Positions 10,004 to 19,751 are shown, counted from the first letter of the stretch. The stretch: 64,000 bases of DNA from Lentisphaerales bacterium (GCA_022446985.1 JAKVBD010000006.1:1-64000), one strand, 5' to 3'. The notes: generated by a model not told the origin, from the letters alone. A program made the numbers and translations.

Positions 10004-10612
10004 CTACTTGATCTCACGCAAGCGGATGTTTTTAAAAGCACAAATCGGACCTTTACCGTGATGTTGAAGAGCAATAGAACCGCTTGTAAACTTATCGCTT
10101 TTAGTGTCTGTCGTTTTAACTCCATTGACCCAAATCTGGATGTGATCGTCAATGCACTTTATACGAATATTATTCCACTCGCCCTGTTTATAAGAACCGT
10201 CTGCGACTTTATAAAAATCTTCCCAGTTACCATCTTTCTGCGGATAAACCCAACCATTTGAAATGGCATATACCGCACCGGTCCTTTTGCCATGACTGAT
10301 CTCACACTGAAAACCAATCGGCTTCTTATCTTTGCCGCAGCGAAAGCCAATACCTGAGTTAAACTTTTCTGTCGGAGTTTTCACCTCCAACTCAAGTTCA
10401 AAATTCTTATAGTCACCTTCGTGAACCATCCAAAGATTTTTCTTGACCGAAAGAAGCTGCATTTCGCCATCCACAACTTTTACAGGTTGTTCGGGATCTG
10501 TTGCCCGCCAGCCACTTAGTGTCTTGCCATCAAAGATATTTTGCCAAGATGATTCTGACGCACTTAAAGAAAGAGAAAGTAAGCAACAAAGAGTTAAAAC
10601 TTTATTGATCAT
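10004..10612 (-). CDS. DUF1080 (3-keto-disaccharide hydrolase-type) protein
   Basis: A secreted DUF1080 domain protein of 202 residues, a concanavalin-like fold. Signal peptide at about 1-19; then SWQNIFDGKTLSGWRATD, ELELEVKTPTEKFNSGIGFR, GAVYAISNGWV, WNNIRIKCIDDHIQIWVNG and a final ALQHHGKGPICAFKNIRLRE. The family contains enzymes that act on 3-keto sugars. This start is preferred because GAAGGA lies 6 nt before it; the in-frame ATG at 10618 touches that site directly. It is the first gene before the sugar dehydrogenase, which fits a pathway where a sugar is oxidised to a keto-glycoside and then cleaved, but that link is inference. Confidence 0.85.
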   Translation of the reverse strand: MINKVLTLCCLLSLSLSASESSWQNIFDGKTLSGWRATDPEQPVKVVDGEMQLLSVKKNLWMVHEGDYKNFELELEVKTPTEKFNSGIGFRCGKDKKPIGFQCEISHGKRTGAVYAISNGWVYPQKDGNWEDFYKVADGSYKQGEWNNIRIKCIDDHIQIWVNGVKTTDTKSDKFTSGSIALQHHGKGPICAFKNIRLREIK

Positions 10613-10710
10613 GAGCATTCCTTCGTTTTAAATTTGGGATCTAAACAAGGAGGCTGAAAAAACCTTAACAGAATGATAAATGTTTTTTTCAGACTAGTAG
10701 GCAAATTATA

Positions 10711-11440
10711 TTACTTAAAGTCTTCGTGGTTGGTCAACAAGCTATTAACAGAAGAGCCCCAGGACGGCGACGTCAAGCTTATGTTGCCATCTAGAAAGTT
10801 AGCAATGGACTTGGTATTTGTGTAGAGATACTCTGGGGTTCCTATATCTGTTGCCAATAACTCTCCACCGCTTAAAAAATAACCTGAAGAAGTACTATTC
10901 ATCGCTTTAGTCGGCATATACAAAGGCTCTTTATCTGCCGTAAGTGCCGCAAAGTGAATGCTCTTGAAGCCTCTTGAATTGTAATCATTGTGGGCCTCAT
11001 TCGGGAACTGACCAAAAAATTTATTCAGACCATAGTGACCGCGACCTTTACCATACGCCGAAGGGTAACCACCTCGATCCAGAACAAGGACTGGACAGTA
11101 TATAATGTCTCTTTAAGTACTGTTCCTCATATAGGCGACACCACCCGATGCCGGAATGGGTTCACCGGTTATGTAATCATAAACGGGCACTCGCCAATTG
11201 GCTCCAGAGTGAGAAATTGTCGAATTTCTCTCTGCCAGGAATAAAAAGCCATTGTGATTACTGGCATAAGCCATGGAGCCAGTATGAATCTGCCTTAAAT
11301 TACTCATGGAGACACCGCTCATCGCCGATAAACGGGCACTGCGTAACGAAGGCAATAGAAGGGTAATTAATATGCCAATAAATGCTATAACTATCAGCAA
11401 CTCCAAAAGAATAAAGTTATTTTTTTCCTCTTAAACACAT
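10711..11440 (-). pseudogene. Decayed prepilin-like gene (nonsense plus homopolymer shift)
   Basis: Close paralog of the two genes that follow. From ELLIVIAFIGILITLLLPSL the frame runs to RNST, hits TAA at 11113-11115, and continues in the same frame with RDIIYCPVLVLDRGGYPS, GKGRGHYGLNKFFG, EPLYMPTKA and IANFLDGNIS to the stop at 10711. Upstream, the frame closes before any start, but ATG at 11438-11440 leads into it if one A is removed from a run of seven (11420-11426), giving MCLRGKNNFILLELL, a normal prepilin leader. So there are two lesions: one extra base near the start and one in-frame nonsense codon. No product is expected. Confidence 0.8.
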
Positions 11441-11570
11441 CGATCTCACTTTCCTATTCATTGAACGTCTAATTAAACACACAATTCTAATTTCAAGTGT
11501 TCTAACAAACTCAGTAAAAACCTTAACATAAATATTTCACAAAAAAGGCTTTTAGACAAATTTATATAAA

Positions 11571-12293
11571 TCACTCAAAATTTTCTTCATTATCAAGTAG
11601 AGAATGCATACTTGCTCCCCAGGCAATAGTCTTGAAACTCATACTGCCACCAAGAAAACAGGCAAAGCTTTTGTTGTTTGTGTAAATGTATTCAGGAGAA
11701 CTTCTACCACCATCAAACTTGCCGTTGCCCAGTTTGTGTCCTGAAGTGCTTTTCTGCCAATTTCCAGATTTCTTAGTGGGCATTAAAAAAGGTTCTTTGT
11801 CATTTTCCAAAGCTGCAAAAGCAACATGCTTATAGCCCCTTCCTGTATTGGAATCATCGGTAGGATTCCAACCAAAATATTTATTCATGCCATAGTGACC
11901 TCTCCCCTCACCATGAGCACTGGGGTAACCTCCTCGATCTTGTAAGATAACAGGACAGTACATCGAGTCTCTATAAGAACCGCTTGCCATTTCCTCTTTA
12001 CGAGGTGACAAATCAGAATGCATCTTTTTACCGACTACTACTTCATAGATGAGTACACGCCAATTGGGTAAATCATCACTATGGTGTGGGTTATCCGCAA
12101 CTAAGCACATCCAACCACTGTTTTCAGAAGAATAGGTCATCGTCCCAGTATAGATCTGCTTAAGGTTGGTCATAGAAACTTGCGTCTTGGAGGCCAGGCG
12201 GGCCTTGTGAATAGATGGGGCAAGGAGAGTCATAAGAATCGCCAGGATAGCGACAATGATTAATAGCTCAAGCAGCGTAAACTTCTTCACCAA
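11571..12293 (-). CDS. Prepilin-like protein with N-terminal methylation motif
   Basis: A 240-residue protein with leader MVKK, then FTLLELLIIVAILAILMTLL, SIHKARLASKTQVSMTNLKQI and the same globular blocks as the 3363-4103 protein: WRVLIYE, YCPVILQDRGGYPS, HGEGRGHYGMNKYFGW, MPTKKSG, SGHKLG and PEYIYTNNKSFACFL. In the C-terminal block the aspartate of the usual FLDG is a glycine (FLGGSM). Expected to be an inner-membrane pseudopilin-like protein cleaved after the glycine-free short leader; whether a standard prepilin peptidase accepts it is uncertain, since the residue before FTLLE is lysine rather than glycine. Function unknown. Confidence 0.8.
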   Translation of the reverse strand: MVKKFTLLELLIIVAILAILMTLLAPSIHKARLASKTQVSMTNLKQIYTGTMTYSSENSGWMCLVADNPHHSDDLPNWRVLIYEVVVGKKMHSDLSPRKEEMASGSYRDSMYCPVILQDRGGYPSAHGEGRGHYGMNKYFGWNPTDDSNTGRGYKHVAFAALENDKEPFLMPTKKSGNWQKSTSGHKLGNGKFDGGRSSPEYIYTNNKSFACFLGGSMSFKTIAWGASMHSLLDNEENFE

Positions 12294-12496
12294 TTCTCCC
12301 TGGGCTAAAACTTTATAGAAACAAAAAATTAATGGTACACCTTACTGAAAAGATGAGTTCCAATGACCATTATTTCTATAAGTTAGTCTTCTGCCCCAGA
12401 GAAAAGCAAATTTATTTGATTTATATTTGGAGGTCCGAATCCCTTTAAGTAAACTTCAACTGCCTAAAAGCTCTTTCTTAGGCAGCGACACTTCAT

Positions 12497-13255
12497 TTAC
12501 TTAAAGTTCATATCATCATTCAACTTACTATGATGCTGAGCGCCCCATGACACTGATTTCATACTCATACTGCCGTCTAACATACAAGCCATGGATCTAA
12601 CTCTTGGGTACAGGTATGAAGGTCGACTTCGCTTGCCATCATCATCAGCCCCATATGAACCTCCACCTAAATTGTGACCTGAAGTATTTCTCTGTCCTGT
12701 GCCACTTTTTCGGGTAGGCATTAAAAATGGTTCGTATTCATTATTTAGCGCTGCAAACGAAATGTGTTTATAACCTGGACTTGAGCTATTTTCAGAATTT
12801 GAATTATCTGGTGTTGTGCCAAAGTATTTATTCAATCCATAATGCCCTCGACCTTCTCCATGAGCAGCGGGGTAACCACCTCTATGCTTTAGGGTTATCG
12901 GGCAATACATGATGTCTCTGTAACCACCGTTTTCCATTTCTTCTTTGCGTGCTCCCTTTTCAGAAGACATATTTTCCCCCTGTATCGATTCGTAAATCAA
13001 AACACGCCAGTTCGGCTTATCATTCCCACTGTGGTCAGGGTTATTTGAAGCGAGACACATCCAACCGCCATTCTGTGAGGCATAAGTCATAGTCCCTTTG
13101 TAAATATGGTTAAGATTGCTCATTGAAACTCCAGTCATAGCAGACACTTTAGCACTGCGCAAAGAAGGCGTAAGAAGTGTCAGTAAAATACCTATAACTG
13201 CAATGACAATTAAGAGTTCCAGAAGGGTAAATTCTGATTGGCTGACCTTTTTCAT
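12497..13255 (-). CDS. Prepilin-like protein with N-terminal methylation motif
   Basis: A 252-residue paralog of the preceding gene: leader MKKVSQSE, FTLLELLIVIAVIGILLTLL, SAKVSAMTGVSMSNLNHI, then WRVLIYESIQGE, YCPITLKHRGGYPAAHGEG, GHYGLNKYFG, EPFLMPTRKSG, SGHNLGGG and ACMLDGSMSM. It keeps the DG pair near the C-terminus that its 11571-12293 paralog has lost. It is separated from that paralog by about 200 nt, too far for tight coupling, so each may have its own promoter. Role unknown; as a group these genes look like a family expanding by duplication and dying by mutation. Confidence 0.85.
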   Translation of the reverse strand: MKKVSQSEFTLLELLIVIAVIGILLTLLTPSLRSAKVSAMTGVSMSNLNHIYKGTMTYASQNGGWMCLASNNPDHSGNDKPNWRVLIYESIQGENMSSEKGARKEEMENGGYRDIMYCPITLKHRGGYPAAHGEGRGHYGLNKYFGTTPDNSNSENSSSPGYKHISFAALNNEYEPFLMPTRKSGTGQRNTSGHNLGGGSYGADDDGKRSRPSYLYPRVRSMACMLDGSMSMKSVSWGAQHHSKLNDDMNFK

Positions 13256-13635
13256 CTGAAACTCCCAGAAGTTTCAACCCATACTAAAGGGCAACTTCTC
13301 AGTTTAGATTTCAGACTATTCCAAAGTCCAGTTTTTTGAAAATTCTTTTCAAATCCTGATACAGGCCTGTTCGGAAAAATAAGGCAAGAACTGATCAATT
13401 GGCTACTACTACCAATTGGGGCATAACTTAACATAGACATACTACATCTCCATAATTTCAACGTAATACACTTTGCTACAAGCTATTTCACACAGACATG
13501 ATACCTACACATTATATCAATATTTTAACACTAATCTTATCATTACAAAAGAACTAGCATAAAGAAACCAATGAGTAGCACCAAAATTGCATTCAACTTA
13601 ACACTCAGATACTTAAAACAAACAAAGGCAATGGC
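13256..13635. other. Intergenic stretch without recognised features
   Basis: About 380 bases between a prepilin-like gene and the cheB remnant. A 69-codon minus-strand frame exists here but its product matches nothing I recognise and has no ribosome binding site. The part near 13490-13560 is strongly AT-rich and could hold the prepilin promoter, but I cannot point to a specific one. Confidence 0.4.
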
Positions 13636-14245
13636 TTAGTACAAGAAAAAGTCTCTTTTGTAGAAGCTATTTAAGAAGTTAGAGATTTCCGCAAGAGGCA
13701 AAATCTGATCAACCTCTGCTGTGGCGATGTCAGCCTCGGGCATAATGGCAACCTCTGCATCTGTCGGATCCTGAACTATAGTCAATCCATTATTCTCTTT
13801 TATTGTTTTCAAACCAGCTGCGCCATCCTTATTCGCTCCAGTATACACAAAACCGATTAATTTATTTTTGAAAGCATCTGCAGCTGACTCAAATAATACA
13901 ACTATCGATAGTCTGGAATAGTGCACCTATTGCTCTACGCTAAGCGATAAACTCTTTTCTTCATAGATCAAAAGATGATAACCTGGAGGTACTATGTAAA
14001 CATGCCCCGGCTGAACAACTTCCTTGTCCTTCCCTTCTAAAACGGGGATGGAACACTTCTCACCAAATGACTCAATAAAATGCGATGATGAGTCATGTGA
14101 AATATGCTGAACAATCAACACCGGTAAAGCGAATTTTACAGAAAAGCTCCTAAGTATCCTACCTAAAATCTGAATACATCCTTCCAAAGTTCCAATAACA
14201 ACGGCAAACCCTCCAGTACTCAAGCCACATCCGGCTAAACTCCTT
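13636..14245 (-). pseudogene. cheB: CheB methylesterase domain remnant
   Basis: The encoded sequence is the catalytic domain of a chemotaxis-type methylesterase, which removes methyl groups from chemoreceptor glutamates. The GLSTGG nucleophile block, LIVQHISHD, VQPGHVYIVPPGYHL, LFESAADAF and the acid block FVYTGANKDGAAGL are all readable, so the Ser-His-Asp triad is present. The frame is split by TAG after SVEQ (13924-13926, in frame; next residues VHYSRLSIVVLFESA). The 5' end, including any receiver domain, is missing and gives way at about 14245 to the transposase sequence on the other strand. No other chemotaxis gene is in the window. Two lesions make it a pseudogene. Confidence 0.8.
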
Positions 14246-15681
14246 TTCTTGGAGTAAATCCTATCGAAGATGTATGGCTTGATCCTAATTGCCGTGACGA
14301 GGTCACCAAGATTCTTCGTGGTTTGCAAGAGATTTACCGAAACAAAGCACTTCTGTCTCGTATCGAGATTATTTTGAACAGCCTTTTCGAAGATAAATCC
14401 AAGGATAAAGGTCGCCAGGGAATGGATCTTTGGGTAGTCTTTATTCTTGGCATGCTGCGTGTTGGTTGCAACTGGGATTTTGATCGATTGAAGAGTTGTT
14501 ATGATAACCATCATAAAGTTCGGGAAATTGCCGGAGTCGACCTGTTTTGTGATGCCGAAATGGTTACAGGCCGTCAAACAATTCATGACAATGTTAGTTT
14601 GCTGACTCCAAATGTCCTTTCTGAACTCAATAAAAGTATTGTCGATTTTGGTCATGAGCATCTTTTCCCGTCTACAAAAGACCTGGATACCCGCTGTGAT
14701 TCATTTGTCTTCCTTACAAATGTTCATTTCCCAACAGATTTTAATCTCTTGCTTGATTGTCTCCGGAAAATTATAAATATCTGCGCTCTTTTGGCAAAGG
14801 ATCATAAGCTCAGCGCTTGGCGAGAACACAAAAGCCTTTGGGATAAAGTTCGTCGCTGTTATAATACGCTTAGTAAAATGCGTAATTCTAACTCACAAAA
14901 AGAGCAGGTTAAAGAAAAACGACGACAGGAAATTCTTACTCAGGTTTGTCATTACATTACAAGAGCAGTCTCAATAGTTGATAAGGGTGTAAAGTTCAAA
15001 AAGCTTTTGTCGGATGATCATCCTGATCTGAATTATTATTTAGAGAATGCTCAAATCCTTATAAATCAGATTCAGCGCCGCGTTATTCAGGAAGAGAAGA
15101 TTCCTCAAGAAGAAAAGATTTATTCTGTTTTTGAGCCTCATACAGAATGGATTTGTAAAGGAAAAGCTGGAGTTCGGCAAGAGCTCGGAGTGCGTGTTGC
15201 TATTGTTGAAGATCAACATGGGTTTATTCTCAATCACCGGGTCATGAAAAAAGAACAGGATTCTGAGGTTGCTTTTGTTTTAGCTGCAGAAAGTAAGGCT
15301 CTTTTCCCTCAAATGAACTCAATTAGTTTTGATAAAGGCTTTCATTCAAAAAATGATAAAGACGGTAACAACAACCGCACAAATATTGAGAATCAACTGG
15401 GAATTCAAGCGTATCTTCCCGTCAAAGGCCGGCGCAATAAAAAGGATCTTGAAAGGGAGACTTCAGAAGAATTCAAAACCGCACGAAAGCAGCACCCCGC
15501 AGTTGAGTCGGCAATTAATGCACTGGAAAGTCATGGGCTGGATAGGTGCCCTGATAAGGGAGAAGAACATTTTGATCGATACGTATCAATGGCCATAGTC
15601 TCCAGTAATGTTCACCGAATTGGTGCTATCATCATGGCCAGAGAATTAGAAATAGAAAGAAAGAAAAGAAAGACCGCCTGA
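14239..15681 (+). mobile_element. ISNCY-type transposase, 5'-truncated
   Basis: The encoded protein matches the ISNCY-group transposases: the reading frame opens at 14239 with a conserved N-terminal block (NPIEDVWLDPNCRDE, then ILRGLQEIY), followed by GRQGMDLWVVFILGMLRVG, the core block FVFLTNVHFPTDFNLLLDCL, FEPHTEWICKGKAG and SFDKGFHS, ending NVHRIGAIIMARELE. No ATG or GTG start exists for the conserved N-terminus; only a TTG at 14323, inside conserved sequence, is available. The element therefore lost its left end, at the boundary with cheB. The frame is otherwise intact for about 480 codons. I could not identify terminal inverted repeats or a target duplication, so it is probably an immobile relic. 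Confidence 0.8.
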
Positions 15682-15854
15682 GTTAAAGTAAAATATAATC
15701 AAGTCCGAATTACTCGGAGGGTATCGCCTGCCTAGCTGAAGAGAAACTGGAAGAAAAAAGTTAAAAGCACTCTCAAAAATTATTCAAAAGGGCAAAAATC
15801 AGCTTCTCAAAAATAGGAAGACAAAAGCAAGAAGTAGCTCAATAGTTCATTTAG

Positions 15855-16172
15855 CCTATTTTCGGACAAGCACTAAGTACCAAAAAAGCAATTGAGTATT
15901 ACACCGCGCGATGGAAAATTGAGGCCGGCTTTAAAGAGCTGAAACACGAACTCGGTGCCTTGGATAATCAATCTCGTAAGAAGAATGCTGTTGAAAATCA
16001 TTTCAATTTCACATGCTCTGCAATGACTTTGGTACGGATATATGCAATGAAACAAAAATCTGCACCAGAGCGTAGAATTCAAACTTCAGAGTATTACTCA
16101 TTTGCTGGCATATGCGTTCAAATCGAAAAAGAATTGATGGTCGAGACAACGAATTTTAATAAGCTTTGCTAA
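15855..16172 (+). pseudogene. C-terminal fragment of a DDE transposase (IS4-like)
   Basis: The frame is open from just after a TAG at 15852-15854. It encodes STKKAIEYYTARWKIEAGFK followed by ELKHELG, a block with the YTARWxIE(x)GFKELK signature around the last catalytic glutamate of IS4-type DDE transposases, then NAVENHFNFTCSAMTLVRIY. Only about 105 residues remain; the catalytic aspartates and the rest are absent. It differs from the ISNCY transposase upstream, so it is a second element's remnant. No terminal repeats recognised. Confidence 0.7.
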
Positions 16173-16210
16173 AATTCAATCAAACAGACCGGAAAAGTCA
16201 TCTTTAGTAA

Positions 16211-17197
16211 GATTCTAGCAAGGGCGGCCTGGTACTGAAAAAAGATTTTTGGGAAAGTTTATTTAAAGAAAGTAACTACAGCATAAATTCCCGCACTATG
16301 GAACAAGCTGTTTTAGCCTTTTTCGCTGAGCTCTTTAACATTGAAGATAAAGATTACTGGGGTTATGTCGCCAGTAGTGGTACAGAGGCCAATATTTACG
16401 GTACATTTATCGTCCGCGAAACTCTAACGGAAGACGGCAGCCAATCCATTGCGTACTATTCTGAAGACACTCATTACCCAGTTCAAAAATCACTGCAAAT
16501 ACTGAATGTCGAGCAATGCCAAATCAGCTCCAACCAACTAGGACAGATTCAAGTAGACGAACTGATTAACTAAATTAAAAAGAATAATCCCATTAAGTAC
16601 CCGCTGCTATTGGTGATCAATATGGGCACAACTTTTAAGGGTGCCTATGACGATCTGGACTCTATAATTTCAGCCTTAGACAAGGAAGGTGTTCATCAGC
16701 GTTACATTCACATAGATGCCGCTCTAGGTAAATTATTTTTACCCTTCGTAGAACAGCTCAACAAACATAATTTTCCGGTCTTTGACTTTTGAAAAGATAT
16801 TGACATTATCAGTGTTTCCAGCCATAAAGCCATCGGTACTCCTTTCCCCTTCGCAGTCTTCATGTCATTTAAAGAGAAAATTGCCTATCAGGCAAAACAC
16901 ATCGATTATATCGAAACTCTCGACTCAACTCTGACCGGTTCACGCAACAGCATGGCCCCTATCTTGCTTCGGTATAATATCGCCACTCATGGGAAAGGCG
17001 GCTTTTGCAAGAAGGCTGAGGAGATGCTCGAAATGAGTGACTATGCCTGTGAACGTTTATCCGAACTAGAATATAATGCCTGGAAAAACGAACTGGAAAT
17101 TACGGTCATTTTTGACCGGCCAGATAAGTGGATAATTCGCAAATGGTCACTCTCTCCCCCAAGGCAGTATGTTCAGTTATTTACCATGCCTAGCTAG
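16211..17197 (+). pseudogene. PLP-dependent histidine decarboxylase-like gene with two nonsense codons
   Basis: A group II PLP decarboxylase closest in appearance to bacterial histidine decarboxylases. Readable blocks in order: MEQAVLAFFAELFNI, WGYVASSGTEANIYG, AYYSEDTHYPVQK, LLLVINMGTTFKGA, YIHIDAALG (cofactor aspartate), SVSSHKAIGTPFP (the Schiff-base lysine in SHK) and LDSTLTGSRNS. All parts are in one frame but TAA at 16571-16573 and TGA at 16790-16792 interrupt it. The N-terminus (about 70-90 residues in relatives) is missing, lost at the junction with transposase debris. It would have decarboxylated an amino acid in the cytoplasm. Not functional as it stands. Confidence 0.8.
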
Positions 17198-17516
17198 ATA
17201 AAGCAAAATTGACAGTCTGCCCCACGACTTGCAAAGAGCCCGGATAATGTAAGACAAACTCCAAAAAGGAAGATTAAGACACGATCATAAGATGAAGAAA
17301 GATCGACAGAATGGGAAAATATTTATCACGCAAAGTCGCTAAGAAAACTATGAACACCACTAAGAAAAATAGAAGCTCCTAGACAGATAGTAAATTCAAG
17401 AAATCCTGTCAATTCTGAATATATACATTATTCAGAATCACACAAATTCCTCCGCGCCTTGGCGACTTAAGTGAAGTGGGCGTGAGGAAAACAAGTGAGA
17501 TCAATAAAAAAACAAC
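17198..17516. other. Intergenic stretch with one perfect inverted repeat
   Basis: About 320 bases with no coding frame worth calling. It contains ATTCTGAATA at 17412-17421 facing TATTCAGAAT at 17429-17438, a perfect 10-bp inverted repeat with a 7-base spacer. It has no T-run on either side, so an operator or recombination half-site is as likely as a terminator for the permease gene that ends at 17517. Confidence 0.4.
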
Positions 17517-19355
17517 TTAAGGCTTCAATGGCCAAATAATTGGAATGAGGATTAGGCTAACAATCATAACTAAAAGAATGAGCGGCCCACCCTTCTTCGC
17601 AAAATCTCCAAATGAATAACCTCCTGGCCCAAGTACCAATGTATTGACTGGAGAAGCAATCGGAGTTAAAAATGCCGCCGAAGCACCCGCCGCCACCATC
17701 ATCAAAATAGGATACGGGGAAAGTCCCAGAGGTTCTGCAGTTTTAAAAGCAATCGGCGCAATCAAAATTGTTGTTGCTGTATTACTGATAAACTGCGAGA
17801 AAACAGTCGTCAGTAAAAATATCCCAGTTAACAAAACCAACGGTCCACTGCCTCCTAAAACACCCACCATATTATCCGCCACAAGTTGAGCTCCACCTGT
17901 ATTATTGAGGGCTGTACTCATGGGAATCATGGCAGCAATTAGGATCACACTCTGCCAACTTATTGAGCGGTAAGCTGCCTCCATTTTTACACAACCGGAA
18001 AGAATCAAAAACAAAGCTACTAAAATGGTAATTAGTACCATAGGGAAAACCTTCAAAAGCATCATAAGTACCATCGCAATCAAAGCCCCTGTCGATAACC
18101 AGGAATGAAAATTCAATTCTTTTCTACCTGACTTTCTCAAACGCTCAGGTCTACCATAAATAATAAAGTTGCGCTTATCTTTTTGAAGCTGATTAATTTC
18201 ATTCCACTGCCCGATTAAAAGTAACTGATCACCAAACTTCAAAGGTTCATCTACAAAATTCAATTTTAGAGCTTTACCATTTCTCATAATGCCTAAGACC
18301 CTAACTTTGTAGCGCTCGAAAAAACCTATCTTTCTTATCGATTGTTGATTAAGCGTAGAGCGCTGTGGGATAATCGCTTCAGCCAGCCCAATTTCTTTGA
18401 GCAGGTTTTCTCTGGATTTCTGATCTTCTTTTTTTGCTGCTTGAATACCAAGGTTAAACTCTAAGGCCATACGCTCGATGTCTTCAAATTCGCCTGCCGC
18501 AATTAGTACATCATCTTCTTCAAAAGGATGCTTATACGAACTTTCTTGTTCTACCGGGTTTTGTAGTTTTTGCTCTCCTGCAGGATCAACAGCAATGATA
18601 TTTACATTATACGATTCACTCAGCTTGGCGCCTTTTAGGGGTTTACCAATCAATCCTGAGTTTTCACGAATGCGCAATCGGAAAACTTTGTCTTTCAATT
18701 CATATACTTCAGCCAATTGAGCCGTAAAATTCTCCTGAGTAAAATCTACTGAAGTTACTTCACTGGAACTTTTTTGAGGGAACAACTTTAGATAAATCAA
18801 GTACGCAATCAAAATCGGCATCCCTAAGTAACCATATTCAAAGAAAGAAAAAGCTTTCATGCCATTTTCTTCAAAAGCATTGGCGATAACGATATTTGGC
18901 GGCGTGCCTATCAGTGTCAGCATACCTCCAATGGAAGCTGAAAATGCCATGGGCAAGAGAAAATCTGCGGGAGATTTTTTAAGCTTTTTTGCTGCTGCTA
19001 TAACAGTGGGAATCATGACTGCAACAGTGCCGGTATTACTGAGAAAACCAGAAAGAACAGCGGTTAGAATAATCACAGTGAGTAAAAAAAGCAGTTCATT
19101 GCCTTTTGTTAGACCAATCAATTTCCCGGCGATATTCTCAGCTACCCCTGTTTCAAATAAGGCCGCGCCTATGATAAACAACGCTGCTATGGTAATAACT
19201 GTCGAGTTTGAAAACCCCTGTAACATTTCCTGAGGCGTGATGATGCCAAATAAGGCTAAGGCCAATGCAGATGCCAAGGCCGTCAACTCCATAGGAATCC
19301 GGTTAAGCAAAAACATGACAATTGTGACTGCTAAAATGATAAAAGTGGTGAGCAT
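17517..19355 (-). CDS. SLC13-family anion permease with two RCK_C domains
   Basis: A 612-residue inner-membrane transporter of the divalent anion:sodium symporter (SLC13/ArsB-like) superfamily. The N-terminal membrane half includes the SNTGTVAVMIPTVIAA motif and IGTPPNIVIANAFEENG; a soluble middle part (about residues 200-390) contains two RCK/TrkA_C-type modules (KVFRLRIRENSGLIGKPLKG, VLIAAGEFEDIE; and KVRVLGIMRNG, DQLLLIGQW); the C-terminal membrane half has the matching SNTATTILIAPIAF motif. This architecture is shared with sulfate transporters of the SAC1/Slt type, and a sulfate or other divalent-anion role would fit a sulfatase-rich genome, but the substrate is not proved by sequence. 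It stands alone, with an AGGGAAAAAAAG-type leader before its ATG. Confidence 0.85.
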   Translation of the reverse strand: MLTTFIILAVTIVMFLLNRIPMELTALASALALALFGIITPQEMLQGFSNSTVITIAALFIIGAALFETGVAENIAGKLIGLTKGNELLFLLTVIILTAVLSGFLSNTGTVAVMIPTVIAAAKKLKKSPADFLLPMAFSASIGGMLTLIGTPPNIVIANAFEENGMKAFSFFEYGYLGMPILIAYLIYLKLFPQKSSSEVTSVDFTQENFTAQLAEVYELKDKVFRLRIRENSGLIGKPLKGAKLSESYNVNIIAVDPAGEQKLQNPVEQESSYKHPFEEDDVLIAAGEFEDIERMALEFNLGIQAAKKEDQKSRENLLKEIGLAEAIIPQRSTLNQQSIRKIGFFERYKVRVLGIMRNGKALKLNFVDEPLKFGDQLLLIGQWNEINQLQKDKRNFIIYGRPERLRKSGRKELNFHSWLSTGALIAMVLMMLLKVFPMVLITILVALFLILSGCVKMEAAYRSISWQSVILIAAMIPMSTALNNTGGAQLVADNMVGVLGGSGPLVLLTGIFLLTTVFSQFISNTATTILIAPIAFKTAEPLGLSPYPILMMVAAGASAAFLTPIASPVNTLVLGPGGYSFGDFAKKGGPLILLVMIVSLILIPIIWPLKP

Positions 19356-19470
19356 CTTTTTTTCCCTAATTCCTCAATAACCTATTTCAGGAACTTGGAA
19401 AAAGAAGAAGCTTTACGAAAAGAATCAGTTAATTTTAGCGATACTAATGAACTGAAAATTAGACACATTC

Positions 19471-19722
19471 ACAAGAGCTCCCCCACCTGTTAATCATGTC
19501 AAAATACATTTTGTAAATACACCAACACACGGAAAAGAACTCTGGACACGATCACAAGAGTAAAACTGATCAACAAGAAAAGGAACTATAAAAATGACCT
19601 CCCAATATAAATCGTAATTTTAATCCTGTTAATCATGTCAAAATACATTCTGTAAATACACCAACACACGGAAAAGAACTCTGGACACGATCACAAGAGC
19701 TCCCCCACCTGTTAATCGTGTC
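19471..19722. repeat. Interleaved direct repeats (75-bp unit plus 30-bp ends)
   Basis: A 75-bp unit occurs at 19486-19560 and 19625-19699 with a single mismatch (139-bp period). The sequence ACAAGAGCTCCCCCACCTGT with its TTAATC(A/G)TGTC continuation stands before the first copy (19471-19500) and again after the second (19693-19722), so the head of the first copy is also the tail of the second. No coding potential. The rest of the 19356-19751 gap holds nothing else I recognise. Confidence 0.75.
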
Positions 19723-19751
19723 TAATAAAAATCTAACTTTAAGTAGGTGAA

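Noticed and set aside
13252..13461. A 69-codon minus-strand frame between the prepilin gene and the cheB remnant
   Set aside because: No ribosome binding site, no family resemblance and overlap with the prepilin start; treated as chance.
14245..14661. Minus-strand frame continuing the cheB fragment upstream
   Set aside because: It is antisense to the transposase and gives no CheB-like residues beyond KRSLAGCGLSTGG; the junction ends the real cheB sequence.
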